DNA from: Rhodanobacter humi
GTDB taxonomy: Bacteria > Pseudomonadota > Gammaproteobacteria > Xanthomonadales > Rhodanobacteraceae
Direction of reading: 5' to 3'
NCBI RefSeq assembly: GCF_041107455.1
Contig: NZ_JBGBPY010000001.1
Span: 3,286,001-3,350,000 of the forward strand
DNA length: 64,000 nt
Position 1 is the first letter of the stretch. Each line of letters starts with the position of its first letter. Position numbers and translations under genes: made by a program. The notes under the pieces were generated by a model, which saw nothing but the letters and a program-made list of their open reading frames with translations, searched no databases and was not told where the DNA came from. This document shows positions 7,952 to 17,068 of this stretch, piece after piece.

Positions 7952-9547
7952 CTATTCCGCCGGAATGCCCGCATCGCGCAGGCGCTGGCGCAGGCGGTCG
8001 AGCTTGTCGCCGTAGCGCGCGCTGCGTGCGGTGTCGCGGCGCAACGGCTGGCGCACCTGCGCCGCGCTGGGCGTGCTCAACACGGTGCGCGAGGTCTTGT
8101 GGAATTCCAGGCAGGCCGGCTCGAACGGCAGGCCGCAGAAATCCAGCAGGCGGCGGATGGTCGGTTCCGGTTCGGCGACCAGGGTTTCGTACTCAAGATC
8201 GAACACCCGATCCGGATAGCGTTCCAGCCAGAAGCGGGTCAGGCGAATGAAGTCGATGCAGTAGTCGGCCATCTCGTCGAGGTCGCAGGTGAAGCCGCTC
8301 TGCTCGGTGAAGAGCTGGCGGAAGCACGCCAGGCAGGTCTCCACCGGATCGCGCCGCACCACCACCACGCGTGCTGCCGGCAGCATCGCCAGCGCGGCGC
8401 CCACCAGATACCAGGTCACCAGGCTCTTGTCGGCGAAGCGCGGCTTGGCCTTGCGCCATGGCGCGGTGCGCGCGAGATATTCCTTGCCCAGGCGTTGCCA
8501 GTCCGTCGCGCTGGCATGCGGCGTCCACAGCGGGAACGCGGAGTGGCGGCGTCGCGTTTCCGCGTCGATCACCTGCGACAGGTCCTTGATCTCGTTCGCA
8601 CCCTCGACTTCCGCGTGCGAAGCGAGGATCTGCTCGACCAGGGTCGAGCCGGAGCGCGGGACGCTGACGATGAAGATGGCTTCGCGGCCCAGCGCGGGGT
8701 CCGGCGGGGCAGGCATGTCGTGCGCGAAGATGCGCTGGATCGCTTCCACGCGTCGCCGTTCGCCCGTGGCGTTCCAGTGCACGCGCTGGCGCCGCGAGGC
8801 ATTGGCCTGGCGGAACATCTCGAAGGCTTGCGCGTAATCACCCTGGTCTTCCAGCGCCTTGGCCATCGAGAAACCGAGCAGTTCGCGGTCGCGGGGCGAC
8901 TGCGCACCTCGCGTCATGGCCTGGCGCAGGTTGGCCGCATCCGCGGCGTCGAAGCGCACCGTGTTGAGGTTGGACAGGCCGAACCAGCCCTCGGCGTTGC
9001 CGGGGTCGACGCGCAGCACCGCGCGGAAGCCGGCCACGGCATCATCGATCCGGCCCAGGCTGGCTTGCGCCTTGGCCAGCGACAGCCGGGCCGGCAGATG
9101 TGCGGGGGCGAGTTCCAGCGCGCGCTGCAGCGCGGCGATGGCATCTTCCGTGCGCGCCTGCCGCCAGCATGCTTCGCCGAAGTTAAACCAGGCCGACGCG
9201 GAGGCGGGCGCCAGCTCGCAGGCGCGCTGCAGCTGCGCCATGGCTTCATCGATCTCGCCGCGTTCGTGCAGCGCGATGCCCAAGCCCACGCGCAGTTCGG
9301 CGTCTTCCGGCCAGACTGGCAGCACACGCCGGAAACAGTTGGCCGCGGTGGCCTGGTCGCCGCGGTGCTGAGCCATCACGCCGAGCATGCGCAACGCATC
9401 CGCGTCGTTCGGCGCCAATGCCAGCGCCTGCCGGATCGAGCGTTCGGCGGCGTCGAACTGCCGTTGCTGCCATTCCGCGCGCGCCCTCGCCAGCCACTGG
9501 GCGGCTGCGGGCGGCAGGGGCGTGGACTGCACGGTTTCGCTGCTCAT
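7952..9547 (-). CDS. TPR-repeat sulfotransferase family protein
   Basis: 531 residues with two parts. Residues about 10-255 are TPR-type helical repeats (ALAPNDADALRMLGVMAQHR, LAPASASAWFNFGEACWR, VDPGNAEGWFGLSNLN). Residues about 285-510 are a PAPS-dependent sulfotransferase domain: VSVPRSGSTLVEQILASH (about 290-307) is the 5'-phosphosulfate loop and RVVVVRRDPVETCLACF the 3'-phosphate-binding strand-helix. No signal peptide, so probably cytosolic. The acceptor is unknown; relatives in xanthomonads often lie beside Oar-like TonB receptors, as here. It lies 84 bp downstream of the receptor gene on the same strand, but a strong terminator separates them. Tyrosylprotein- or small-molecule sulfation are both possible. 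Confidence 0.85.
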   Translation of the reverse strand: MSSETVQSTPLPPAAAQWLARARAEWQQRQFDAAERSIRQALALAPNDADALRMLGVMAQHRGDQATAANCFRRVLPVWPEDAELRVGLGIALHERGEIDEAMAQLQRACELAPASASAWFNFGEACWRQARTEDAIAALQRALELAPAHLPARLSLAKAQASLGRIDDAVAGFRAVLRVDPGNAEGWFGLSNLNTVRFDAADAANLRQAMTRGAQSPRDRELLGFSMAKALEDQGDYAQAFEMFRQANASRRQRVHWNATGERRRVEAIQRIFAHDMPAPPDPALGREAIFIVSVPRSGSTLVEQILASHAEVEGANEIKDLSQVIDAETRRRHSAFPLWTPHASATDWQRLGKEYLARTAPWRKAKPRFADKSLVTWYLVGAALAMLPAARVVVVRRDPVETCLACFRQLFTEQSGFTCDLDEMADYCIDFIRLTRFWLERYPDRVFDLEYETLVAEPEPTIRRLLDFCGLPFEPACLEFHKTSRTVLSTPSAAQVRQPLRRDTARSARYGDKLDRLRQRLRDAGIPAE

Positions 9548-9580
9548 GTCGTCAAGCTACACAAGTCGCCCGATGGCTGC

Positions 9581-9608
9581 AAAAAAGCGCCGGGTATGAA
9601 CCCGGCGC
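9581..9608 (-). terminator. Rho-independent terminator after the TonB receptor gene
   Basis: On the minus strand a perfect 9-bp stem GCGCCGGGT / ACCCGGCGC with a 4-nt loop is followed by six T. It starts 24 bp after the receptor stop codon and lies 34 bp before the sulfotransferase start, so expression of the latter needs readthrough or its own promoter. Confidence 0.8.
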
Positions 9609-9631
9609 AGGGGGGAGTGCCTGCATGAAGA

Positions 9632-12600
9632 TCAGAAATCGTAGGAGACGGAGAAGCGCACGCTGCGCGGCGGATGGGTGTCCTGTATGCGGCCGTAGTC
9701 CGAATTGGGGCTGCTGGTGGTGCCGAAGAAGTCGTTGTAGAAGATCGTCGTCTGGTCGTTCAGCACATTGAACACGGAGAGGTTGAAATCGAGTTTCTGC
9801 TGCGCCCACTTCGGCTTGTAGTCAACGCTGAGATCGATGTCGTGGACCCACGGCGTGGTGCCGAGCGAGCCGGGTGGAACGGGTACGCCGCCGCACCAGT
9901 AATAGGTGCGTGAACCGTGCAGGCGGACCTGATTCGGGCCATAGGCACCACGACACATCACCGGCGTGCCCGAGGTGATGTACAGGTTGGCGCCGACCGT
10001 CCATTCCGGGGTGAGCGCGTAGGCGCCGAAGATCTTGAACTGGTGCTTGCGGCTGTTCGGCAGCACGCCGCCCGACCACTCCATGCGCTCCGGGAAGTCC
10101 CATGCGGTGGTGAGCGATTCGTAGGAGCCGCCCTGCTGCGAATACGTGCTCACCGGGCCTTCGGTGTTGCCCCAGGTGCGCGCGAACACGTAGTCGAACT
10201 TGGCGAACCACTTGCCGTCCCAGGCGTGCTCCAGCGACAGGTCCAGCGAGAGGTAGCGGCGTTCCGGCCCCTTCGGGAAGCGCTGGTCGGTGCCACTGAG
10301 CGTCACCGGCACGAGACCGCCGTTCGGATCCTTCATCCAGAGGTAGTTGGTCGCTCCCGGGTTGATCAGCACCAGGCTCTGCGCGTAGTTGGAGCAGTCC
10401 TGCGGCGTCATCCACGCATAGCCCTGCGCTCGGCCGGCGGCGCATTCGATCTGCTCGTCGTCGAAGTCGTCGATGATGCGATTCATCTTCTGGTAGGTGC
10501 CGGTGGCGCTGAACACCCAATCCGTACCCAGCATCTTGAACTGCTGCTGCAGGCCCAGCACGTAGTTGTCGGAGAACTCGGCCTTGGCGTTGCGCGCCGC
10601 GGAGACGCGCGGATCCTTCGCCTGGCCGTACTCGTTGTCGATCGATACGCCGGTCGACGGGGTTTGCGGCAGGGGTGTGAAGCCGGTCGGCACGCCGGTC
10701 ACCGGGTCGATGCCGGTGTAGGTGCCGTAGATGCCCGCATTCGTCACCGGTGCGGCGATGGACAAGGCCACGTTGGTCGGCAACGAGAGGAAATAGCGGC
10801 CGGCGTTGCCGAACACCTTCAGCGTGGAATCGCCGTGCACGTCCCAGCTGAAGCCCAGGCGCGGCGCCCACTGCGGCTTGGTCTCGCGGATGTAGGGCAC
10901 GCCGGAGGCGTCGTAGTTCACGAACTGGTCGTTGCGCAGGCCCAGGTTCAGCAGCAGGTTCGGAGTGACCTGCCAGTTGTCCATCACGTACTGGGCGCGC
11001 TGCGTCACGCGCACGCTGGCGACGCTGAGGTCGGTGTGCTGCTGCACGTAGTAGCAGTGGGTCTTGCCGTCGGGGCCGACGGCGCATTGGTTGGATGGCG
11101 CGACATAAGGCGGCACGTTGGGATCGAGGCCGAACACCGGTGTGCCCGGATCGGCCGCGCCGTATATCCACTGATAGCCCGGACCGGTGTTTTGCGAACC
11201 GTCGTTGAGGTCGTAGGAATTGATGTTGTCGATGCCGACCTGAAGGTCGTGGCTGCCCAGCTTCCAGTCGAGGCTGAGGCGGTAGTTGGTGATCGACTCG
11301 CGATGGTCGGGATCGGCGAGCGTGGAATTGGACTGCGCATTGATGATGCCGCCCGGCGGGGCGAAGCGCGGATCCTGCACGGATGCGCTGGCGATGTGCG
11401 GCAACTCGGGGTCGTAGCCCGGGTAAGCGGGCTGCGTCGAGTAGTACTGGCCGTGCATCTTGCCGTAGGTGGCGTTCAGCGTGATGTCGTCGGTGATGTA
11501 GGAGGTGTAGTTCAGCACCCCCATCTTGAACACGGTCTTGTTGTACTGGCCGAGGTAGGCGAAATCGCCTTTCTGCAGCGTGCCGTAGTCGAAGTTGTAG
11601 TAGGTGCCCTGCGTCTGGTGCGCGTTCTGCAGGTAGCTCAGCGTCAGCACGTTGCTGTCGTTGATGTTCCAGTTCAGCTTGCCGAACAATTTCGGGTCAT
11701 GCACGCTGAACAGGCTGGTGACGCCGTTGCCGAACTCCGGGGTGTTGCGATACCGGCTGTCGTCCTTCTCCGCGCTCAGGAAGAAGAACAGCTTGTCCTT
11801 GATCAGCGGGCCGCTGACGTAGGCGTCGTAGATCGTCTCCTGGGCCCGGTCGGCGTTGCGGTACACGGCCAGATCGCCGGGCGAGTAGGCCGGATCGCCT
11901 GCCATCAGCGGATTGGCGTAGCGGAGGTTGTCCGGCCTGGCACGCAGGCTGGCCGGCTGCCACAGCACGCGCGCGCCGAAGTGCCAGTCGTTGGTGCCGC
12001 TCTTGCCGATCTGGTTGATCACGCCGCCGATGGAGCGGCCGTAGCGAGCGTCATAACCGCTGATGTAGGTCTGCTGCTGTTCGATCGCGCCGTAGGGCAG
12101 GGTGACGCCGCCCGAGTTGTTGAGCGCCTCGGTGACGTTCATGCCGTCGACGTAGTAAGCGTTCTCCGCTGTGGAGGCGCCACCGAACACGTTCATCGGC
12201 GTGCCCAGCGGGCCGGTGCCCAGTTCGGGCGAGCCCATGTTGACGCCCGGTGCCAGCAGGGCGATGTCTTCGGCGGTGCGCGCCAGCGGCAGCTGCTGCA
12301 ACTGCTTGGAGGTGATCGTGGTGACCTGGTTGGTGGTGGTCACGTCGATCGGCGGAGTGACGTTGGCCGTGACCTTGATTGCATTGAGGTTCACCGCGTT
12401 CGCGGCGCCGGCCGCGAAATCGACGGCCACCGCGCCCGCCGCCACCGGCGAGACGTCGGTGCGGCTCTGCACGACCTTGCCGTCCTGCAGCAGCGACACC
12501 GTGTAGGTGCCGACCGGCAGGGTGATCGAATACCTGCCCGATGCACTCACCGGGATGCTGCGGTTGAAGCCGCCGGCGCCGGTGATCTGGATGGTTTCGC

Positions 12601-12757
12601 CCGGTGCCACCGGCACCGAACCGTAGATGGTGCCGTTGGTCGCCTGTGCCCAGGCCGTGCCTGCGGCGCCGCAGGCAAGCAGGCCGATGGCAAGGGGCAG
12701 CGCCTTGCGCCGGAAGACGTCGTTGCGGTACGGCGAGCGCCGGGATTTGCCCTTCAT
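9632..12757 (-). CDS. TonB-dependent receptor, Oar-like with carboxypeptidase-regulatory domain
   Basis: 1041-residue outer-membrane receptor. A signal peptide (LPLAIGLLACGAAGTAWAQ) ends near residue 38. Residues about 40-115 form a carboxypeptidase-regulatory-like beta domain (ISVSASG-type strands, GRYSITLPVGTYTVSL), then the plug (about 130-260, with DGMNVTEALNNSGGVTLP and YGRSIGGVINQIGKSGTND) and a 22-strand-type barrel ending in the aromatic VRFSVSYDF. Oar-like receptors take up peptides or proteins or act in their export; the ligand is not known here. Its neighbours (ggt, M61 peptidase, GltS) suggest peptide or gamma-glutamyl substrates. A LysR-type promoter 340 bp upstream points at it, implying a long 5' leader. 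Confidence 0.92.
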   Translation of the reverse strand: MKGKSRRSPYRNDVFRRKALPLAIGLLACGAAGTAWAQATNGTIYGSVPVAPGETIQITGAGGFNRSIPVSASGRYSITLPVGTYTVSLLQDGKVVQSRTDVSPVAAGAVAVDFAAGAANAVNLNAIKVTANVTPPIDVTTTNQVTTITSKQLQQLPLARTAEDIALLAPGVNMGSPELGTGPLGTPMNVFGGASTAENAYYVDGMNVTEALNNSGGVTLPYGAIEQQQTYISGYDARYGRSIGGVINQIGKSGTNDWHFGARVLWQPASLRARPDNLRYANPLMAGDPAYSPGDLAVYRNADRAQETIYDAYVSGPLIKDKLFFFLSAEKDDSRYRNTPEFGNGVTSLFSVHDPKLFGKLNWNINDSNVLTLSYLQNAHQTQGTYYNFDYGTLQKGDFAYLGQYNKTVFKMGVLNYTSYITDDITLNATYGKMHGQYYSTQPAYPGYDPELPHIASASVQDPRFAPPGGIINAQSNSTLADPDHRESITNYRLSLDWKLGSHDLQVGIDNINSYDLNDGSQNTGPGYQWIYGAADPGTPVFGLDPNVPPYVAPSNQCAVGPDGKTHCYYVQQHTDLSVASVRVTQRAQYVMDNWQVTPNLLLNLGLRNDQFVNYDASGVPYIRETKPQWAPRLGFSWDVHGDSTLKVFGNAGRYFLSLPTNVALSIAAPVTNAGIYGTYTGIDPVTGVPTGFTPLPQTPSTGVSIDNEYGQAKDPRVSAARNAKAEFSDNYVLGLQQQFKMLGTDWVFSATGTYQKMNRIIDDFDDEQIECAAGRAQGYAWMTPQDCSNYAQSLVLINPGATNYLWMKDPNGGLVPVTLSGTDQRFPKGPERRYLSLDLSLEHAWDGKWFAKFDYVFARTWGNTEGPVSTYSQQGGSYESLTTAWDFPERMEWSGGVLPNSRKHQFKIFGAYALTPEWTVGANLYITSGTPVMCRGAYGPNQVRLHGSRTYYWCGGVPVPPGSLGTTPWVHDIDLSVDYKPKWAQQKLDFNLSVFNVLNDQTTIFYNDFFGTTSSPNSDYGRIQDTHPPRSVRFSVSYDF

Positions 12758-13097
12758 GTATGCACTCCACTGTGGTGAAACGCCAGGTGCGGCGGCTTGC
12801 GGCCCGTCAGGGCCCGTTGTTTCATCGCATCGCGTGCGGAGCGAGGGCTTGCGTAACCCTGTTGGTCGCAGCCGTCGCCATGCCCTTGTCAGCCAATCGA
12901 TGACCCCTCGTCATGGATGGTTTGCGTGCCGGCTCCGGCAGCAGCGGGGCGGGCGGATCGAACGTGGACCTGGCGTGCCGGAACACGGCGGCGTCGCGGC
13001 ATGGATGCGGCGCGGCGACGTCTCGTGGACGAGGCCCGTGCCTTGCTGCGACGCACATCGAGCGGACATCCTCCATGCTCACAGTGCGTCACCGAGC
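12758..13097 (-). other. Predicted long 5' leader of the TonB receptor gene
   Basis: If the promoter at 13098-13162 drives the receptor, the mRNA begins near 13091 and has a leader of about 330 nt. I see no known riboswitch motif and no convincing small gene. A loose copy of the LysR half-sites (GCGTAACC-N5-GGTCGC) occurs near 12851-12868 but lacks the rest of the element. Confidence 0.4.
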
Positions 13098-13162
13098 GTA
13101 GTCCGCAGCGAGCGACAGTCGCCAATGAATAATCTTGCGCGCGCCATAACTGAGGGTTATGC
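13098..13162 (-). promoter_or_regulatory. LysR-type promoter between TonB receptor and M61 peptidase (copy B)
   Basis: GTAGTCC (13098-13104, -10 region on the minus strand), 17 bp, CCAATGAATAA (13122-13132), 12 bp, then the near-perfect palindrome CATAACTGAGGGTTATG (13145-13161). Spacing is identical to the ggt and dgcN copies. The -10/-35 side faces the TonB receptor; the M61 gene lies on the other side of the box, as the lysR gene does in the dgcN copy, so both may be controlled. Confidence 0.75.
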
Positions 13163-13243
13163 GTGCCATTCGGCGCTTGAAATTTTTCTCGCGAGGCGTT
13201 CCATTCGGCGCACACGCATTCCATTCGCGCACCGGGGAAACGC

Positions 13244-15133
13244 ATGAAACGATGGCCATTGCTACTGGGCACGCTTGCCCTCGTCGCGTCCGCATCCTGC
13301 ATCGCGCATGCGGATGCAGGCGTTCCCGCCAAGTCCGTCGAACTGGTGGTGAGCCTGCCCGATCCGGCGCAGAAAGTGCTGTACGTGCACGAGACGATGC
13401 CGGTCGCGCCCGGCAAGCTCACGCTGTACTACCCGAAGTACATTCCGGGCGACCATGCGCCGGACGGCCCCATCGGCACGATGATGGGGCTCGAAATCAG
13501 CGCCGGCGGCAAGCGCATCGCATGGCGGCGCGACGCCGTGGACATGTTCACCTTCCACCTCGATGTGCCGGCCGGCGTGGACAGTCTCGACATCCGCTTC
13601 CAGTTTCCGGACACGGACCGGATCACGCCGAACCTGATGGATCTCACCTGGGACCACGTGGCGCTGTACCGCGCGGGCGAGCCGACCAAGGCGCAGATGT
13701 TCGAGCCCACGTTGGTGATGCCCGCGGACTGGAACTACGGCACCGCGCTGGAAACCGCCACGCGCGACGGCGGGCGTGTCCGCTTCAAGCCCGTGCCGTT
13801 CAACACGCTGGTCGATTCGCCGGTGATCGCCGGCAAGCACTTCCGGCAGATCGACATCACCCCGGCGGGCTCCGGCGTGCATCGCTGGCTCGACATGGTG
13901 GGCGACAGCGAGGCCGCACTGCAGATCACGCCCGAACAGCTTCAGGGTTACCGCAACCTGGTCGTGCAGGCGCAGGCGTTGTTCAAGTCGCACCACTACA
14001 CGAACTACCACTTCCTGCTGACGCTGAGTGACCACACCTCGGTCGGCGGCCTGGAGCACCACCAGTCCAGCGACGACCGCGCACGTGGCGGCTCGCGCAT
14101 GTTCGCCGACCCGGAACATTTCATGCTCGACGGTTCGCTGCTGCCGCACGAGTACACGCATTCGTGGAACGGGAAATTCATGCGTCCGGAAGGCCTGTGG
14201 CAGCCCGACTTCGAGCAGCCCGAGATCGCCGACGGGCTGTGGGTGTACGAGGGCCTCACGGTCTACCTGGGCGACGCGCTGACCGCGCGCAGCGGCCTGT
14301 GGTCGGCGCAGGAATGGCGCGAGGCGCTGGCGTATCGCGCGGCGACGTTCGCGCATCGCCCCGGCCGCGAATGGCGGCCGTTGTCGGACACCACCCGGGC
14401 CGCACAGCTGCTGTACGGCGGGGACATGGGTTGGGTGAACTGGCGCCGCGCCACCGACTTCTACCGCGAAGGCCAGTTGCTGTGGCTGGCGGTGGACACG
14501 AAGATCCGCGCGCTCAGCCACGACAAGCGCACGCTGGACGATTTCGCGAAAGACTTCTTCGGCAAGGACGACGGCAGCTACGTCACCCGCACCTACACCT
14601 TCGACGACGTCGTCGCCGGCCTGAACACGGTGCAGCCCTGGGACTGGGCGAAATTCCTGCACGGCTGGATGGACGGCGTGGGCGACGAAGTGCCGCTGCT
14701 GTCCGGCATCGAGCAGAGCGGCTGGAAGCTGGTCTACACCGATACGCCTTCGCGCTACCAGAACGCTGTCGAGAACGTGGGCAAGAGCGAGTTCAGCGCG
14801 TCGGGCGTCGACGAGACGTTCTCGGTGGGGCTGTTCATCAACCACGACGGCAGCATCATGGACGTGTTGTGGCAAGGCCCGGCCTTCAAGGCGGGACTCG
14901 CACCGGGCATGAAGCTGCAGGCGATCGACGGGCACGCCTACACCCCGCGCGTCCTGCGCGACGCGATCGTGCGCGCGCAAAAGGACCGGCAGCCGATCCG
15001 GGTCCAGGCACAGATCGACGGCGTCAGCCGCACGCATGCGCTGCACTACGACGGCGGGTTGAAGTATCCGCACCTGGTGCGCATACCCGGCACGCCGGAT
15101 TACCTGGGTGAGATCCTCGCGCCGAAGCGGTGA
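13244..15133 (+). CDS. M61-family (glycyl) aminopeptidase with PDZ domain, exported
   Basis: 629-residue zinc aminopeptidase. A signal peptide (KRWPLLLGTLALVASASCIAHA) precedes an N-terminal beta domain; the gluzincin motif HEYTH lies at residues 302-306 with the third ligand in the following GLWVYEGLTVYLG helix. A PDZ domain occupies about residues 535-620 (VLWQGPAFKAGLAPGMKLQAIDG). M61 enzymes release N-terminal glycine or other small residues from peptides, here in the periplasm or outside. GGGGAAACGC precedes ATG 13244. It is divergent from the TonB receptor and shares its LysR-type regulatory region, which fits a peptide-scavenging role. Confidence 0.93.
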   Translation: MKRWPLLLGTLALVASASCIAHADAGVPAKSVELVVSLPDPAQKVLYVHETMPVAPGKLTLYYPKYIPGDHAPDGPIGTMMGLEISAGGKRIAWRRDAVDMFTFHLDVPAGVDSLDIRFQFPDTDRITPNLMDLTWDHVALYRAGEPTKAQMFEPTLVMPADWNYGTALETATRDGGRVRFKPVPFNTLVDSPVIAGKHFRQIDITPAGSGVHRWLDMVGDSEAALQITPEQLQGYRNLVVQAQALFKSHHYTNYHFLLTLSDHTSVGGLEHHQSSDDRARGGSRMFADPEHFMLDGSLLPHEYTHSWNGKFMRPEGLWQPDFEQPEIADGLWVYEGLTVYLGDALTARSGLWSAQEWREALAYRAATFAHRPGREWRPLSDTTRAAQLLYGGDMGWVNWRRATDFYREGQLLWLAVDTKIRALSHDKRTLDDFAKDFFGKDDGSYVTRTYTFDDVVAGLNTVQPWDWAKFLHGWMDGVGDEVPLLSGIEQSGWKLVYTDTPSRYQNAVENVGKSEFSASGVDETFSVGLFINHDGSIMDVLWQGPAFKAGLAPGMKLQAIDGHAYTPRVLRDAIVRAQKDRQPIRVQAQIDGVSRTHALHYDGGLKYPHLVRIPGTPDYLGEILAPKR

Positions 15134-15147
15134 GCCATTGCCTTGCG

Positions 15148-15174
15148 CCCCCTCTCCCACTTGCGGGAGAGGGG
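15148..15174 (+). terminator. Hairpin after the M61 gene
   Basis: CCCCTCTCCC and GGGAGAGGGG form a stem 15 bp after the M61 stop codon. There is no long T-tract. The same C/T-rich hairpin is a common repeat in xanthomonad intergenic regions, so it may be a repeat that also terminates. Confidence 0.45.
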
Positions 15175-15205
15175 TATGGGGAGAGGGGGCTCTTGCAAGC
15201 TTCAA

Positions 15206-15775
15206 AGCGGTTTCGGACGCCTGTCGGCGCCCGAGCTACTTCTCTTTTGCTTGTCCAAAAGAGAAGTAGCCAAGAGAAAACGACACCCCGATGCGGCGCT
15301 CTCCGGGCATCCTGCCCTCCGAGTACGTGAGGCGTGGCCGGGCTTTTCGGCCGGACTCCTGTCCGGTCGAAAAGGCGAGTCCATCCATGGCCTCGCCCGC
15401 TGCGCGGCCTGATCGTCCCCACCTCACCGCCGCATAGGGGCCCCGGAAAAGCAGCGCGCTCCTGCGCGCAGAAGCAACGGCCAGAGCAAGGCAAAACAAA
15501 GCGAAGCGCGGCAGGACTTCTTTCCTCAGCCATCGAGCACGGCGCGGTATGGCCGCACTGTGTATCGCGTAGGCGGGAATGGCTCCAAAAACCTCGAAAC
15601 GTCCTGCTTGTAATTCCGGCGGGTTGAATCAGGCCATTTCTCTTGGTTACTTCTCTTGACTCCGGGCATCCCGCCCTCCGCCCTTCGGGCCGGCTGCGCC
15701 GTTCGCCACCGCTCCTGCGGTGGCGTGGGCCAGCAAAGAGAAGTGACTCGGGCGCCGAAGGCGTCCGAAACCGCT
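15206..15775. repeat. 570-bp non-coding element with about 43-bp inverted terminal repeats
   Basis: The left end AGCGGTTTCGGACGCC (15206 on) continues through GGCGCCCGAG and ACTTCTCTTTT; the right end (to 15775) is its inverted copy with a few mismatches and one indel over about 43 bp. The interior holds no credible gene on either strand and includes partly repeated text (CCGGGCATCC, CCGCCCTCCG). This fills most of the 685-bp gap between the M61 gene and gltS. It looks like a dispersed, non-autonomous xanthomonad repeat. Confidence 0.65.
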
Positions 15776-15818
15776 CTGTTGTTTGACGATCGATCACACT
15801 TCCTCAAGCCACAAGCCG

Positions 15819-17024
15819 TCAATGCCAGGCGTTGACGAAGCCCGTGATGATGATCGCGTTCGTGAAATCGATCAGGAACGCGCCCACCACGGGCGCCACC
15901 AGGAACGCGCGCGGCGCGGGGCCGTAGCGTTCGGTCAGCGAACTCATGCAGGCCACGGCGTTCGCGGTGGTGCCCAGCATGAAGCCGGTGAAGCCGCTGG
16001 CCATCACGGCGGCGTCGTAGTCGCGCCCCATCAACTGCAGCAGCGGCCAGCAGCAGAACGCCAGCACCAGGATCGACTGCACCGCCAGGTTCGCCAGCAG
16101 CGGTAGCGCCAGGCCGGCCAGATCCCACAGATGCAGGTCCATCAGCGCCACGACGAGGAACAGCGAGAGCGCGGTGTTGCCGATCAGTTCCATCGCGCGC
16201 GTCGACAGCCCGAACCAGCCCAGGCGGTCGTCGATGTTGCGGATGATCGCGCCGACCAGCATCGCGCCGATGTAGCTCGGCAGGGTCACGCCCAGCCGGC
16301 CCAGGCCGTCGCCGATCCACGCGCCGATGCCCATCGCCAGCAGCATGTACACCAGGCTCTTGAGCCCGCCGTAGGCCGGATCGACGGTGCGCTGCTCGGG
16401 TGCCGTCGCCGCCATCGGTGCAGGAGTGTCCGCGCCTGCGGTTGTTGCGGAAGCCGGGCGCAGGCCATGGCGTTCGATCAGCATCGCCGCGATCGGCGAG
16501 CCGAAAATGGAGCCGAGCACGATGCCGGCCATCGCGTTGGCCAGCGCCACGCTCTGCGCGCCATGCACGCCGACCTTCTCGAACAGCGGCGCGAAGGCCA
16601 TCCCGGTGGCAGGGCCGCCGGTGAGCGTGACCGAGCCGGTGATCACGCCGAACAGCGGCGGCAGGCCGAAGGCCTTGGCCATGGCTATGCCCAGCAGGTT
16701 CTGCACCACCGCCAGCACGCTGGCCAGGGCGAGGAAGAGCAGGATCTGGCGGCCGCCGACCTTGAGCAGGCTCGCACTGGCGTTGAAGCCGATGCCGGTG
16801 AAGAACGCGATCATCAGCGGCTGCTGCCACGCGGTGTCGAAGCGTATCGGCGTGACGTCCCAGTGCCTGCACGCGAGCATGAACAGCGCCACCAGCAGGC
16901 CGCCGATCACCGGCGCGGGAATGCTGAAACGCATCAGCAGTGGCACGTGCCGACGGATCGCGTAGCCGACCAGCAGGAACAGCCCGCCGCAGGCCAGCGT
17001 CTGGATCGAGTCGAGTATCAGCAC
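15819..17024 (-). CDS. gltS: Sodium/glutamate symporter
   Basis: 401-residue inner-membrane protein with two inverted halves of five to six helices, the GltS/ESS family length. Signatures include RFSIPAPVIGGLL near the N-terminus, TGSVTLTGGPATGMAFAP in the first re-entrant region (about residues 130-150) and the mirrored FMLGTTANAVACM segment near the C-terminus. GltS carries L- and D-glutamate with Na+ in characterised homologues. It reads in the same direction as dgcN but is separated from it by a MITE-like element; with DgcN, uptake of D-glutamate is the natural reading. Own promoter not evident in the 45 bp before the element. Confidence 0.94.
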   Translation of the reverse strand: MLILDSIQTLACGGLFLLVGYAIRRHVPLLMRFSIPAPVIGGLLVALFMLACRHWDVTPIRFDTAWQQPLMIAFFTGIGFNASASLLKVGGRQILLFLALASVLAVVQNLLGIAMAKAFGLPPLFGVITGSVTLTGGPATGMAFAPLFEKVGVHGAQSVALANAMAGIVLGSIFGSPIAAMLIERHGLRPASATTAGADTPAPMAATAPEQRTVDPAYGGLKSLVYMLLAMGIGAWIGDGLGRLGVTLPSYIGAMLVGAIIRNIDDRLGWFGLSTRAMELIGNTALSLFLVVALMDLHLWDLAGLALPLLANLAVQSILVLAFCCWPLLQLMGRDYDAAVMASGFTGFMLGTTANAVACMSSLTERYGPAPRAFLVAPVVGAFLIDFTNAIIITGFVNAWH

Positions 17025-17068
17025 GCGCAGTGGTCCCGGGCGACGGCGGGCGTTTCTGCACTATGCCG

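Noticed and set aside
6063-8015. A 650-codon plus-strand frame opposite ggt
   Set aside because: Antisense shadow; the minus strand holds a full GGT with signal peptide and catalytic Thr.
9917-12778. A 953-codon open frame antisense to the TonB receptor
   Set aside because: Composition is Val/Arg/His/Gly-rich shadow text without motifs, while the other strand encodes a complete receptor with signal peptide and C-terminal aromatic residue.
12758-13097. Cobalamin or other known riboswitch in the TonB receptor leader
   Set aside because: No conserved core of a cobalamin or other familiar riboswitch could be found by eye, and the receptor is Oar-like, not BtuB-like.
15134-15818. Protein-coding genes in the M61-gltS gap
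   Set aside because: Frames of 60-250 codons occur but none has a ribosome site, domain or codon bias of real genes; the stretch is explained by the inverted-end element.
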